From the NCBI GenBank assembly GCA_002347285.1, contig DDXW01000075.1, positions 17,842-81,841 of the forward strand: a stretch of 64,000 nt of DNA, written 5' to 3'. The notes below the pieces were generated by a model. The model ran no database searches, was not told the origin of the DNA, and was given only the letters and a program-made list of their open reading frames with translations. This DNA is from Rhodocyclaceae bacterium UBA2250. Its GTDB lineage: Bacteria > Pseudomonadota > Gammaproteobacteria > Burkholderiales > Rhodocyclaceae. The position numbers and the translations under genes were made by a program. Positions 34,124-41,215 of the stretch are shown piece by piece. Each line of letters begins with the position of its first letter. Position 1 is the stretch's first letter.

Positions 34124-34165
34124 CCACGATCTTCAAGGCTACGACGCGGCTTGGCCGTGCTGATC
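34095..34165 (+). ncRNA. Three-hairpin leader RNA, copy 5, upstream of radC
   Basis: P1 is 34095-34099/34103-34107 (CCGAG with CTCGG). P2 is 34120-34125/34137-34142 (GTAGCC with GGCTAC). P3 is 34144-34149/34155-34160 (ACGCGG with CCGTGC, weaker). The CATGCCCAGG linker and CTTCAAGGCT loop are intact. P2 reads GCAGCC/GGCTGC in copy 1 and GTAGCC/GGCTAC here, a true compensatory change. It lies about 150 nt before radC, the gene after which this motif class is named. Confidence 0.8.
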
Positions 34166-34252
34166 GACCCCGTTCGCTGCGCATCCCTGGACGCGAACAG
34201 CCACTGTGCATGCGGTGGCGGATGCCCGCTCTTCTGCCGCTTGTTCTTCATC

Positions 34253-34281
34253 GTCCCCGGAGGGTTTGTCCCTCCCGGGAC
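34253..34281 (+). promoter_or_regulatory. GC-rich 5' leader hairpin before radC
   Basis: GTCCC (34253-34257) pairs with GGGAC (34277-34281) and GGAGGG (34259-34264) with CCCTCC (34270-34275), with one internal C-C mismatch. It ends 35 nt before the radC start codon. Confidence 0.45.
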
Positions 34282-34316
34282 AGGCGTCCTCCGACTTCAT
34301 CCCGTGGAGGTTCGCC

Positions 34317-34811
34317 ATGTCCTATGTCGTCGCCGACTCGCGTCCCGAGTCGCTCAGCCTGATCGCCGCCCAGCACGAAGACTGGATCATCCGCCAGGCC
34401 ATCGCCTTGCTGGAACAACGCATCTTCAAGGCCGGCCCGATGCTGAACAGTCCCGCCGCCGTGCGCGACTACCTGCATCTGAAGCTGGTCGCGGAGCCCA
34501 ACGAGGTCTTCGCCGTCGTGTTCCTCAACTCTCAGCACCAAGTCCTCGCCTACGAGCCGATGTTCAAGGGCACGGTCGATCAAACCTCGGTGTACCCGCG
34601 GGTGCTGGTGCAGCGCGCCCTGGCCCTCAACGCCTCGGCGGTCATCCTGGCCCACCAGCATCCATCTGGCATGACCGTGCCTTCGGCCGCCGATCAGGCG
34701 CTGACCGACCGGCTCAAAGCCGCCCTGGCGATAGTCGATGTCCGGGTGGTGGATTACTTCATCGTCGGCAAGGGCACGCCGTACTCCTTCGCCGAATCCG
34801 GCCTGCTGTAG
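34317..34811 (+). CDS. radC: RadC-like JAB-domain protein
   Basis: A 164-residue RadC-family protein lacking the N-terminal helix-hairpin-helix part of chromosomal RadC, as is usual on mobile elements. The JAMM-like motif is AHQHPSGMTVPSAADQALTDRL, with His, His and Asp in place (Gln between the two His residues). The end, DYFIVGKGTPYSFAESGLL, is typical. The start at 34317 follows GTGGAGG. Its function is unclear; on ICEs it is thought to aid DNA processing or act against host defence. It stands between transfer genes behind its own structured leader. Confidence 0.9.
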   Translation: MSYVVADSRPESLSLIAAQHEDWIIRQAIALLEQRIFKAGPMLNSPAAVRDYLHLKLVAEPNEVFAVVFLNSQHQVLAYEPMFKGTVDQTSVYPRVLVQRALALNASAVILAHQHPSGMTVPSAADQALTDRLKAALAIVDVRVVDYFIVGKGTPYSFAESGLL

Positions 34812-34967
34812 CGCCGCTGACCGCCTGGTCCCCGCGGGAGCCTCGGCTGCCGCTTTTCTTTCGCCTGTCTGCCCAAAGCGGAGCGCGCGCGGTGCGCATT
34901 CCTTGTCGCGGTTGGACTGCCTTCGGCGTTCGACTAGAGCCTTGCTCTCATTCCCAGGACGCCCGCC

Positions 34968-35414
34968 ATGACGGCTCCCTTCTTGAAACCCATCCCGCGG
35001 CTGCGGTGTACGCGCATCGCCTGCGCGGGAGGGCTGCTGCTGTGCCTGCTCGGCCAGGACGCATCCGCAGCCGACGTGCTGGTCGTGACCGACAGCCGCC
35101 ATCCCGTGCAGTCCGCATCCGGCGCGCGCGTGATCGAGCTGGATCTGCCCGAGCGCATCGAGGCCGAACTGGCCGCGGGCCTGCCTGCCGATCCGGGCCG
35201 CGCGGCCGCGCTCGTGCAGCAACGCCTGCGCGATGGCAGCCAGGCACTACAGCGCCGCATCGGCAGCGCCTACCAGGGCGTCGCCGATGCCTGGGGCTTG
35301 GGGCTGGCCAAGGTGCCTGCCGTGGTGGTCGATCGCCGCTACGTGGTCTACGGCGAGCCCGATGTCGCGCGCGCCGTGGCACGCATCGAATCACATCGGA
35401 GGGCACAGCCATGA
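34968..35414 (+). CDS. TIGR03757 family ICE protein (TrbC-like)
   Basis: A 148-residue exported protein of TIGR03757. A signal peptide covers about residues 1-35 (LLLCLLGQDASAAD). Core segments are VLVVTDSRHPVQSASGARVIELD and GLAKVPAVVVDRRYVVYGEPDVARA, a thioredoxin-like C-terminal strand pattern resembling TrbC of F-type systems. It begins the TIGR03757-56-55 group. Its stop overlaps the next start (ATGA at 35411-35414). Confidence 0.88.
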   Translation: MTAPFLKPIPRLRCTRIACAGGLLLCLLGQDASAADVLVVTDSRHPVQSASGARVIELDLPERIEAELAAGLPADPGRAAALVQQRLRDGSQALQRRIGSAYQGVADAWGLGLAKVPAVVVDRRYVVYGEPDVARAVARIESHRRAQP

Positions 35415-36361
35415 ACCGCCTGCTGTCGGCGTCGTCGCGCCGGGCCCGCCTTGCCATCGCTTCGGTGCTGCTCGGCGGCGCCGCTTCGAGCTTCGCGCTG
35501 AACACGGCTACCATCGTGTCCTCGGCCCTGTCGCCCGACTGCCTGGAATATCGCGTCGTCGGCATCTGCTACTGGCTGTTCTGCACCTGGACGGGCTGCA
35601 CGGTGCGCACCTCGGTGAAGGTGCGCCACTACATTCCCGACGCGGTGGTGTCGAGCTACAGCAACACCGGCGAGAACCCGTGGATCGAGGTGCGCGCCAT
35701 GAGCATGCCCAATCCCACGGCGCAGGCCGGCGGCGACGGGACGACGAACCACGACAACGAGAACAACCTGGCGAAGTTCAAGAACGCCGACGTGATCGGG
35801 CATCCCGGCGGTTCGGTGTTCAGCCAGTTCGCCAGCGCGTCCGGCTACGCCTGCCAGGGCGCAGGCACGGCCTTCATGCCGTACCTGCTGAGCACCCTCG
35901 ACACGCTGGCCTGGCGCTACAACGTCCCGGAGATGGTGTACCCCGAGGCGGTGATCCCCGGCATGCGCGAGATCGGCGGCCGCACGACGCTCAACCTGTG
36001 GGGCAACGTCTATCCGCGCGGCGGCTTCCTGCATCAGACCGACGACTACAAGAGCGGCGCCGTCGTCGCGCAGCGCGCGGGCGATGTCGTCACGCGGCGC
36101 ATGCAGCCGCACGTCTACCAGCCGCTGCTCGCGAGTTCGAGCGACGGCTATTGGCCGGCCGGCGCCCTGGTGGAGAGCGATGCCTCCACCGGCAAGTGGC
36201 AGGAGCTGACGCCGACCCTCTCCAACTCCTGCGCCGTGTTCCCCCACTCCAACACGCGCGTGCAGGCCCAGCAAGGCGACTACGCCTGGGCGCTGTGGCG
36301 GCCCTATGCCTGCTGCCAGCGCCGCGGGCAGGTCTTCCTCGGCAGCGTCGATTTCCTCTGA
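35411..36361 (+). CDS. TIGR03756 family ICE protein (TraU-like)
   Basis: A 316-residue exported, Cys-rich protein of TIGR03756, comparable to TraU of F-type conjugation. The signal peptide ends near residue 29 (SSFALN). SPDCLEYRVVGICYWLFCTWTGCTVRTSVKVRHY shows the dense Cys pattern, and the end WRPYACCQRRGQVFLGSVDFL is conserved. The many Cys residues fit the DsbA-like gene upstream. It is periplasmic and acts in mating-pair formation and DNA transfer. Confidence 0.9.
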   Translation: MNRLLSASSRRARLAIASVLLGGAASSFALNTATIVSSALSPDCLEYRVVGICYWLFCTWTGCTVRTSVKVRHYIPDAVVSSYSNTGENPWIEVRAMSMPNPTAQAGGDGTTNHDNENNLAKFKNADVIGHPGGSVFSQFASASGYACQGAGTAFMPYLLSTLDTLAWRYNVPEMVYPEAVIPGMREIGGRTTLNLWGNVYPRGGFLHQTDDYKSGAVVAQRAGDVVTRRMQPHVYQPLLASSSDGYWPAGALVESDASTGKWQELTPTLSNSCAVFPHSNTRVQAQQGDYAWALWRPYACCQRRGQVFLGSVDFL

Positions 36362-36370
36362 GGTATTCCG

Positions 36371-37774
36371 ATGAAAGCGTCTCTCTCCCGTTTCGCACAG
36401 CGCGCCAGGCCCTACGCGCTCAGCATCGCGCTCGCCTGCGCCGTCACGGCCGCAGCCGGCGTCGCGTGGGCGCAGACCCGCATCAGCCCCACCGGCGTCG
36501 GCGTGAGCGGCAGCGTCATCGGCGACGACGTGCTCTACAGCATCGGCGGCGGCCGGGCCGTGTCCATGGGCGGCGCCGGGAACATGCAGAGCATCGGCGT
36601 GGGCATCGGCTGGAACAGCAACCTGATCTGCGGAAACATGAGCATCACGACGACGCTGCAGAACCAGTTGAACGGCCTCACCAATGGCTTTCAGCAGATC
36701 ATGTCCTCGGTGATCCAGAGCGCCACCAGCGCCGTGGCGTCGCTGCCGGCCCTGATCATCCAGCGCGCCGATCCGGGCCTCTACAACCTGCTGACCAACG
36801 GCGTGCTGCAGGCTCGGCTCGATTTCGACCGCAGCAAGTTGACGTGCAAGGCGATGGCCAACCGGATGGCGGACATGGCCGGCGGCCAGGCCGGGTGGGA
36901 TCAGCTCGCCGAAGGTTTCGCGCTGCGCGATGCGGTGAGCAGCACCGATGCGGTGTCCGCCGTCGAGCAGGCCGAATCGAACAAGGGCAACAACGGCGTG
37001 CCCTGGGTGGGCGGCGGCAACGCGGGCGGCTCGGGCCAGGGTTCCATCAAGGTGGTCGGCGACGTGACCCGTGCCGGCTACAACCTGCTCAACAGCCGCG
37101 GCGTCAGCGACACCTCATCCATCCCGCGCGCGTCCTGCGGCAACCGGCTGACCTGCCAAACTTGGTCCTCGCCGCAGGCCGCAGCGGACTTCGCAACCCG
37201 CGTGCTCGGCGAGCGCGAGCAACGCACCTGCGAGACCTGCACCAAGACGCAGACCACGCCTGGCGTCGGCCTGACGCCGGTGATCCAGGAAGAGTACGAG
37301 ACCAAGCTGCAGGCACTGCAGGGCCTCGTGACGGGCTCGACGCCGATGACGGTGGCAAACCTCGAAGCCGCCGGCAGCAACTCGCTGCCGATCACGCGCG
37401 GCGTGATCGAGGCGCTGCGCGACGAGCCCGATCAAGACCTGCTCGGCAAGCGCCTGGCGTCCGAAGCCGCGCTGTCGAGCGTGCTGGAGAAGGCCCTGCT
37501 GTTGCAGCGCACGCTGCTGACCGGCAAGAAGGAGCCGAACGTCGCCGCCAACGAGCTGGCCGTGAAGGCGGTCGATCAGGAGAACAACGCGCTGGAGCAG
37601 GAGATCAACAACCTCAAGACCGAGCTGGAGCTGCGGCGCACGCTGGCCGGCAATTCGGCGATGGCGATCGTGCAGCGCCACGGCACCCGCGCCGCGGGCT
37701 CGCGCGGCATCTTCGAGGGCGACACGACGCGCGACCGGCTCAAGGAAGTGCAGAAGCCGCGGAGCGGGCCATGA
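36371..37774 (+). CDS. TIGR03755 family ICE protein (TraH-like)
   Basis: A 467-residue exported protein of TIGR03755. The signal peptide ends near AWAQT (residue 36). A Gly-rich start (SPTGVGVSGSVIGDDVLYSIGGGRAVS) is followed by a Cys pair region (KLTCKAMANRMADMAGGQAG). The C-terminal third is helical and coiled-coil-like (VDQENNALEQEINNLKTELELRRTL). Position and layout correspond to TraH in F-type systems. Its stop overlaps the next small gene. Confidence 0.9.
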   Translation: MKASLSRFAQRARPYALSIALACAVTAAAGVAWAQTRISPTGVGVSGSVIGDDVLYSIGGGRAVSMGGAGNMQSIGVGIGWNSNLICGNMSITTTLQNQLNGLTNGFQQIMSSVIQSATSAVASLPALIIQRADPGLYNLLTNGVLQARLDFDRSKLTCKAMANRMADMAGGQAGWDQLAEGFALRDAVSSTDAVSAVEQAESNKGNNGVPWVGGGNAGGSGQGSIKVVGDVTRAGYNLLNSRGVSDTSSIPRASCGNRLTCQTWSSPQAAADFATRVLGEREQRTCETCTKTQTTPGVGLTPVIQEEYETKLQALQGLVTGSTPMTVANLEAAGSNSLPITRGVIEALRDEPDQDLLGKRLASEAALSSVLEKALLLQRTLLTGKKEPNVAANELAVKAVDQENNALEQEINNLKTELELRRTLAGNSAMAIVQRHGTRAAGSRGIFEGDTTRDRLKEVQKPRSGP

Positions 37775-38124
37775 CCAGCCGGGCCTGGCTGCGGCCGGCA
37801 CGGCTGCTCGGCCGCCGCGTCGGCATCGTGCTGCTGTGGGTGCTGCTGGTGGCGGGCATCGCGGTCGGCGTGAACGTCGTCGGCCTCCACATCGTCGGCA
37901 GCATCGACGGCTGGGAGCAGTGGCTGCGCGAGCACTCGGGCCACTTCCTCGTCTGGCGGCTGCTGCTCTACGCGGCGACGGCCTACGGCTGGTGGTGGAT
38001 GCGTCGGCGCCTGCGCGAACGCGAGCCATTGGCCGAGACCCATCAGCGCCTGCTGCGCGCCGAGATCGCGGCCGTCGCCACCCTCGTGCTGCTCGAAGGC
38101 AGCCAGCTACTGCGCAATGGCTGA
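37771..38124 (+). CDS. Small ICE membrane protein (117 aa)
   Basis: A 117-residue protein with three hydrophobic segments: about residues 17-42 (VGIVLLWVLLVAGIAVGVNVVGLHIV), 60-78 and a weaker one at 97-113. It sits between the TIGR03755 and TraG genes, where related ICEs carry an equivalent hypothetical gene. It starts with an ATGA overlap at 37771-37774, so it is translated with the cluster. No known function. Confidence 0.8.
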   Translation: MTSRAWLRPARLLGRRVGIVLLWVLLVAGIAVGVNVVGLHIVGSIDGWEQWLREHSGHFLVWRLLLYAATAYGWWWMRRRLREREPLAETHQRLLRAEIAAVATLVLLEGSQLLRNG

Positions 38125-38139
38125 GCCCTGGAGAACGCC

Positions 38140-39657
38140 ATGACGCTCAACACAACGGACTACCTGGAGTATTACCTGACCCTGGTCGGGTGGATCGTCA
38201 GCAACGGCATCTGGAACATCCTCGTGGCCAGCGGCGTATTCGCGCTGCCCTTCGTGGTCATGGTGGTGCAGGAATGGCTGCGCGCGCGGGCCGAGGGTGC
38301 GGACGAGGGCAACAAGGGGGTGCTGTCATCGATGCGCATCGAGAACCGCGTGTGGGTGGCGATCGTCGTCATCCTGTTCGCCGGCATCCCCTTCATTCCG
38401 GTCGACCTCAGCACCATCAAGTTCGACACGACGCGCTCCGCGCAATGCCAGGTCAGCGTCCCGCAGCCCACCGACACGGGCTGGTCGAACGCCTACACCA
38501 CGCTCAACAACCAGAGCGCGCTGGTGCCGGTGTGGTGGTTCTTCATGCACGCCATCTCGAAGGCGGTGACGGGCGGCGCGGTGGCGGCCATCCCCTGCGG
38601 AACGGATCTGCGTCAGATGCGCATGGACGTGGATGCCACGCGCATCGATGACCCGGTGCTGGCCCAGGAGGTCGGCGACTTCGTGCATGACTGCTACGGC
38701 CCCTCGCGCGCCAAGCTGTTCATGTCTCGGCCCACGCTCTCCGACGAGCAGATGAATGACGTGACCTGGATCGGTTCGAGCTACTTCCTGAACAACGCGG
38801 GCTTCTACGACACCTACCACTCGAACACGCCACGCACGGCCTGGCCCTACGACGCGACGCGCGATGCGGGGCTGGCCCAGGTGGATAGCGGCGGGGGCTA
38901 CCCCACGTGCCGGCAGTGGTGGTCGGACGGCGGCAGCGGCCTGCGCGCGCGCCTGCTGGCCCAGGTCGATCCCGACCTGCTGACGCGCATCGGCCGCTGG
39001 GCGGGCTTCCTGTCGCAGAGCGAGGTGAACGACTCGGTGATCCGCGCCGTGGTCTCGCCGCGGCAGCAGAAGATGAACCAGGGCTCGGTCTACACCGACT
39101 ACGGCGGCCAGATCGAGAAGACGCTGCCCAACGTCGTGACGCGCGGCGCCGGCGACCTGGGGCTGACCATGGGCTCGCTGGGCTTCTTTCCGGCGATGGA
39201 CGTGGTACGCCAGGCGCTGCCGATGGTGCTGTCGCTGCTCAAGATGGCGCTGGTGATCTGCATCCCGCTGGTGCTGGTCTTCGGCACCTACGAGCTGAAG
39301 GCGCTGGTCGCGGTGAGCTGCGTGCAGTTCGCGCTGTTCTTCGTGGACTTCTGGTTCCAGCTCGCGCGCTGGCTGGACAGCACGATCCTCGACGCGCTCT
39401 ACGGCTGGGGGTTCGGCGCGAACCGGCCGCACAGCAACTTCGATCCGCTGATCGGCCTGAACAACGCCTTCGGCGACATGCTGCTGAACTTCGTCATGGC
39501 GACGATGTTCATCGTGCTGCCTACCTTCTGGGTGGCTGCGCTGGGCTGGGTAGGCGTGCGCGCGGGAACGGCAATTCAAGGGCTGGCGGCAGGAACCAGG
39601 GATGCCCAAGCTGCTGGCGGCAGGGGTGCGGGTGTCGCTATGAAAGCAGCGAAGTAA
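38140..39657 (+). CDS. traG: TraG N-terminal domain transfer protein
   Basis: A 505-residue inner-membrane protein matching the TraG N-terminal domain of F/SXT-type systems, needed for mating-pair stabilisation and pilus assembly. Membrane spans are seen near residues 25-45 (NILVASGVFALPFVVMVVQ), 67-84, a group of three between about 360 and 420, and one near 445-475. The large periplasmic loop holds several Cys residues. It lacks the long C-terminal entry-exclusion part of F TraG, as is normal here. It closes the plus-strand transfer operon. Confidence 0.88.
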   Translation: MTLNTTDYLEYYLTLVGWIVSNGIWNILVASGVFALPFVVMVVQEWLRARAEGADEGNKGVLSSMRIENRVWVAIVVILFAGIPFIPVDLSTIKFDTTRSAQCQVSVPQPTDTGWSNAYTTLNNQSALVPVWWFFMHAISKAVTGGAVAAIPCGTDLRQMRMDVDATRIDDPVLAQEVGDFVHDCYGPSRAKLFMSRPTLSDEQMNDVTWIGSSYFLNNAGFYDTYHSNTPRTAWPYDATRDAGLAQVDSGGGYPTCRQWWSDGGSGLRARLLAQVDPDLLTRIGRWAGFLSQSEVNDSVIRAVVSPRQQKMNQGSVYTDYGGQIEKTLPNVVTRGAGDLGLTMGSLGFFPAMDVVRQALPMVLSLLKMALVICIPLVLVFGTYELKALVAVSCVQFALFFVDFWFQLARWLDSTILDALYGWGFGANRPHSNFDPLIGLNNAFGDMLLNFVMATMFIVLPTFWVAALGWVGVRAGTAIQGLAAGTRDAQAAGGRGAGVAMKAAK

Positions 39658-39662
39658 CGCCT

Positions 39663-40034
39663 CTAGGCTTGCTCGTCTTCTGGATCGTGGGGGTCGATCC
39701 GGTAATCGTCATGGGTGTAGAGGCCGTACCCGGCAGGGCCGTATCGCCATTCCGGCTTGTGTTCCTCGTCGTAGCTCCCATCGTCGTTGCGGACTACCCA
39801 GGCGCCGACCAGCGCGAACGCAAGCAGCAGTGCCAGCCAGAACGCGGTGTAGAGCAGGACACCGATCGCAGCGAGCTTGACGGCCAGCAGCGCGGCCTTG
39901 GCAATGCCAGGCGCCCATCCCTGCGCGAGCAGCCAGCCCTGCGCCCGCCGATCCAGACGCGCGCAGCCTCTCCACGCCCGGCCCAGTGTCCGGCCGAGGC
40001 GTTCTGCGAAGGTGGTCTGTGCGGCGGTCTTCAT
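39663..40034 (-). CDS. DUF3742 family protein
   Basis: A 123-residue protein of DUF3742, found at the end of ICE transfer clusters next to traG. It has a basic N-terminus (MKTAAQTTFAERLGRTLGRAWRG), two hydrophobic segments (about residues 42-60 and 62-80) and an acidic C-terminus (EWRYGPAGYGLYTHDDYRIDPHDPEDEQA). It points against traG and ends 5 nt from its stop. Function unknown. Confidence 0.85.
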   Translation of the reverse strand: MKTAAQTTFAERLGRTLGRAWRGCARLDRRAQGWLLAQGWAPGIAKAALLAVKLAAIGVLLYTAFWLALLLAFALVGAWVVRNDDGSYDEEHKPEWRYGPAGYGLYTHDDYRIDPHDPEDEQA

Positions 40035-40120
40035 GGTGGCTACCTCATGTTCATCCTGTCGTGTGGCTGTGATCCCTGTCCGTGTCGCGATTGAAACCTG
40101 TGCTGTTCTTCAACCGCGGT

Positions 40121-40585
40121 CTAGTCCTTGTCTGCTGCGCGCCAGTCGGCCTGGCTTGCGGCCACCAGCGCCGCCCAATCGTCCGGCGGGTTGCCGCGTC
40201 CCAACATCTTCTCGAACACCGCATAGGGGTCGGACTTGCTGCCCGACGACCGCAAGGTCTGCTCGTCGTTGACCCAGGCGAACACGATCGCCTTGGCCTT
40301 GGAGTCGAAGCGGAAGAACAGCCGGAACCGCCTCCCGATCTTTGCGCGCCGCCAGTGCCGGTAGGCCGGCCCCAAGGTGTTGCCCTGGCGGAATTCGTCG
40401 CGCGCAGGATCGCTCGGCACGACATCCATGATCAACTGGCTCAACGCCCGGAACAGCTTGACGTTGGCGTTGCTCTCGAACCCCTGCGGGTCGTTCTGTT
40501 CGGCCCGTTCCGCGGCCGCGTGCAGCTTGCGCAACTGCTCGATCACGCCCTCGTGGAACAGGAGCGTCCAACCGTGCCGCTGCAT
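40121..40585 (-). CDS. yhaV: YhaV-family toxin
   Basis: A 154-residue toxin of the YhaV type (RelE-like ribonuclease). It starts MQRHGWTLLFHEGVIEQLRKLHAA. The family core follows: LRFRQ-like EFRQGNTLGPAYRHWRRAKIGRRFRLFFRFDS (about residues 65-96) and AIVFAWVNDEQTLR. YhaV-type toxins degrade RNA and are held in check by PrlF. The start overlaps the antitoxin stop by 1 nt (40585). It is probably an addiction module keeping the ICE in its host. Confidence 0.92.
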   Translation of the reverse strand: MQRHGWTLLFHEGVIEQLRKLHAAAERAEQNDPQGFESNANVKLFRALSQLIMDVVPSDPARDEFRQGNTLGPAYRHWRRAKIGRRFRLFFRFDSKAKAIVFAWVNDEQTLRSSGSKSDPYAVFEKMLGRGNPPDDWAALVAASQADWRAADKD

Positions 40586-40902
40586 CAGAGCGCCACTTCG
40601 CCTTCGATGTCTTCATCGAGGTTCACCGCGTGGTGCGCGTTGGCCAGCATGGCCCGCGCCAGATCGTCCGGCAGGGACTGGACGTGCCGCCCGGCCCGGA
40701 TGTCCGCTTCCAGCAGCCCCAGGAAGGCGCCGATGGCCGGGTCTTCATGGTCGGCGTCGGCGCGGGTCACGACGACTTCGCCGCCGCGCAGGTCGAACGC
40801 CACCTTGCCGCCGGTGTCCACGCCCAGCGCTTGCCGGATGGACTTGGGCAGCGTGATCTGACCCTTGGAGGTCAGCGTCGCGACTTCGTGGATTTCGGGC
40901 AT
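40585..40902 (-). CDS. prlF: PrlF-family antitoxin
   Basis: A 105-residue antitoxin with an N-terminal AbrB-type swapped-hairpin DNA-binding domain (ATLTSKGQITLPKSIRQALGVDTGGKVAFDLRGGEVVVTRAD, about residues 8-50). An acidic, helical C-terminal half (GRHVQSLPDDLARAMLANAHHAVNLDEDIEGE) would bind YhaV. I start at 40902 because CAGGAGT lies just upstream; longer frames lack a ribosome binding site. The promoter carries a perfect palindrome between -35 and -10, the expected site for autoregulation. Confidence 0.92.
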   Translation of the reverse strand: MPEIHEVATLTSKGQITLPKSIRQALGVDTGGKVAFDLRGGEVVVTRADADHEDPAIGAFLGLLEADIRAGRHVQSLPDDLARAMLANAHHAVNLDEDIEGEVAL

Positions 40903-40929
40903 GGCGGCACTCCTGATGGCAATGCCTGG

Positions 40930-40958
40930 ATGGTAAGGAAATTTCCTTACCTTGTCAA
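40930..40958 (-). promoter_or_regulatory. prlF-yhaV promoter with palindromic operator
   Basis: On the minus strand a consensus -35 TTGACA (40953-40958) and a -10 TACCAT (40930-40935) are spaced by 17 nt. A perfect 20-bp palindrome (GGTAAGGAAA and its complement, 40932-40951) fills the spacer and overlaps the -10. This is a textbook site for an autorepressing toxin-antitoxin complex. Confidence 0.75.
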
Positions 40959-41095
40959 TCTGGGTGTGCATGGTGCTCCGTCCGGTCGATGAAACGGCTC
41001 CATCGTAGGGGCGGCACAGCCAGCCTTCCCGCATCAATCCGACTTGGGCCAAACCCGCATTGGTTGTGGTTCGGCAGGCGTCGTTGCCCTATATC

Positions 41096-41190
41096 CAAAG
41101 GTTTCCGTAAAGGCCAAAGGGCTGGGGAAGGGGCAAGGGAATGGGGCCAAGGGGAAAGGCCCTACCCGAAAAGGCCAAAAGGCTCTCCCG
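41096..41190. other. Purine-rich repeat region upstream of relaxase (possible oriT)
   Basis: The stretch before the relaxase gene is strikingly purine-rich. It has three near-copies of GGCCAAAGG (41112-41120, 41145-41152, 41173-41182). Relaxases of this type often act at an origin of transfer near their own gene, so this region is a candidate. I cannot see a nick site, and no binding-site consensus is known to me for this family. Confidence 0.3.
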
Positions 41191-41215
41191 ACCGGCCCGC
41201 CGTCTGGGGTTCGCC

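Noticed and set aside
622..34165. CRISPR array
   Set aside because: The repeated sequences are five single dispersed elements kilobases apart with different stem sequences, not a regular array, and no cas gene is present.
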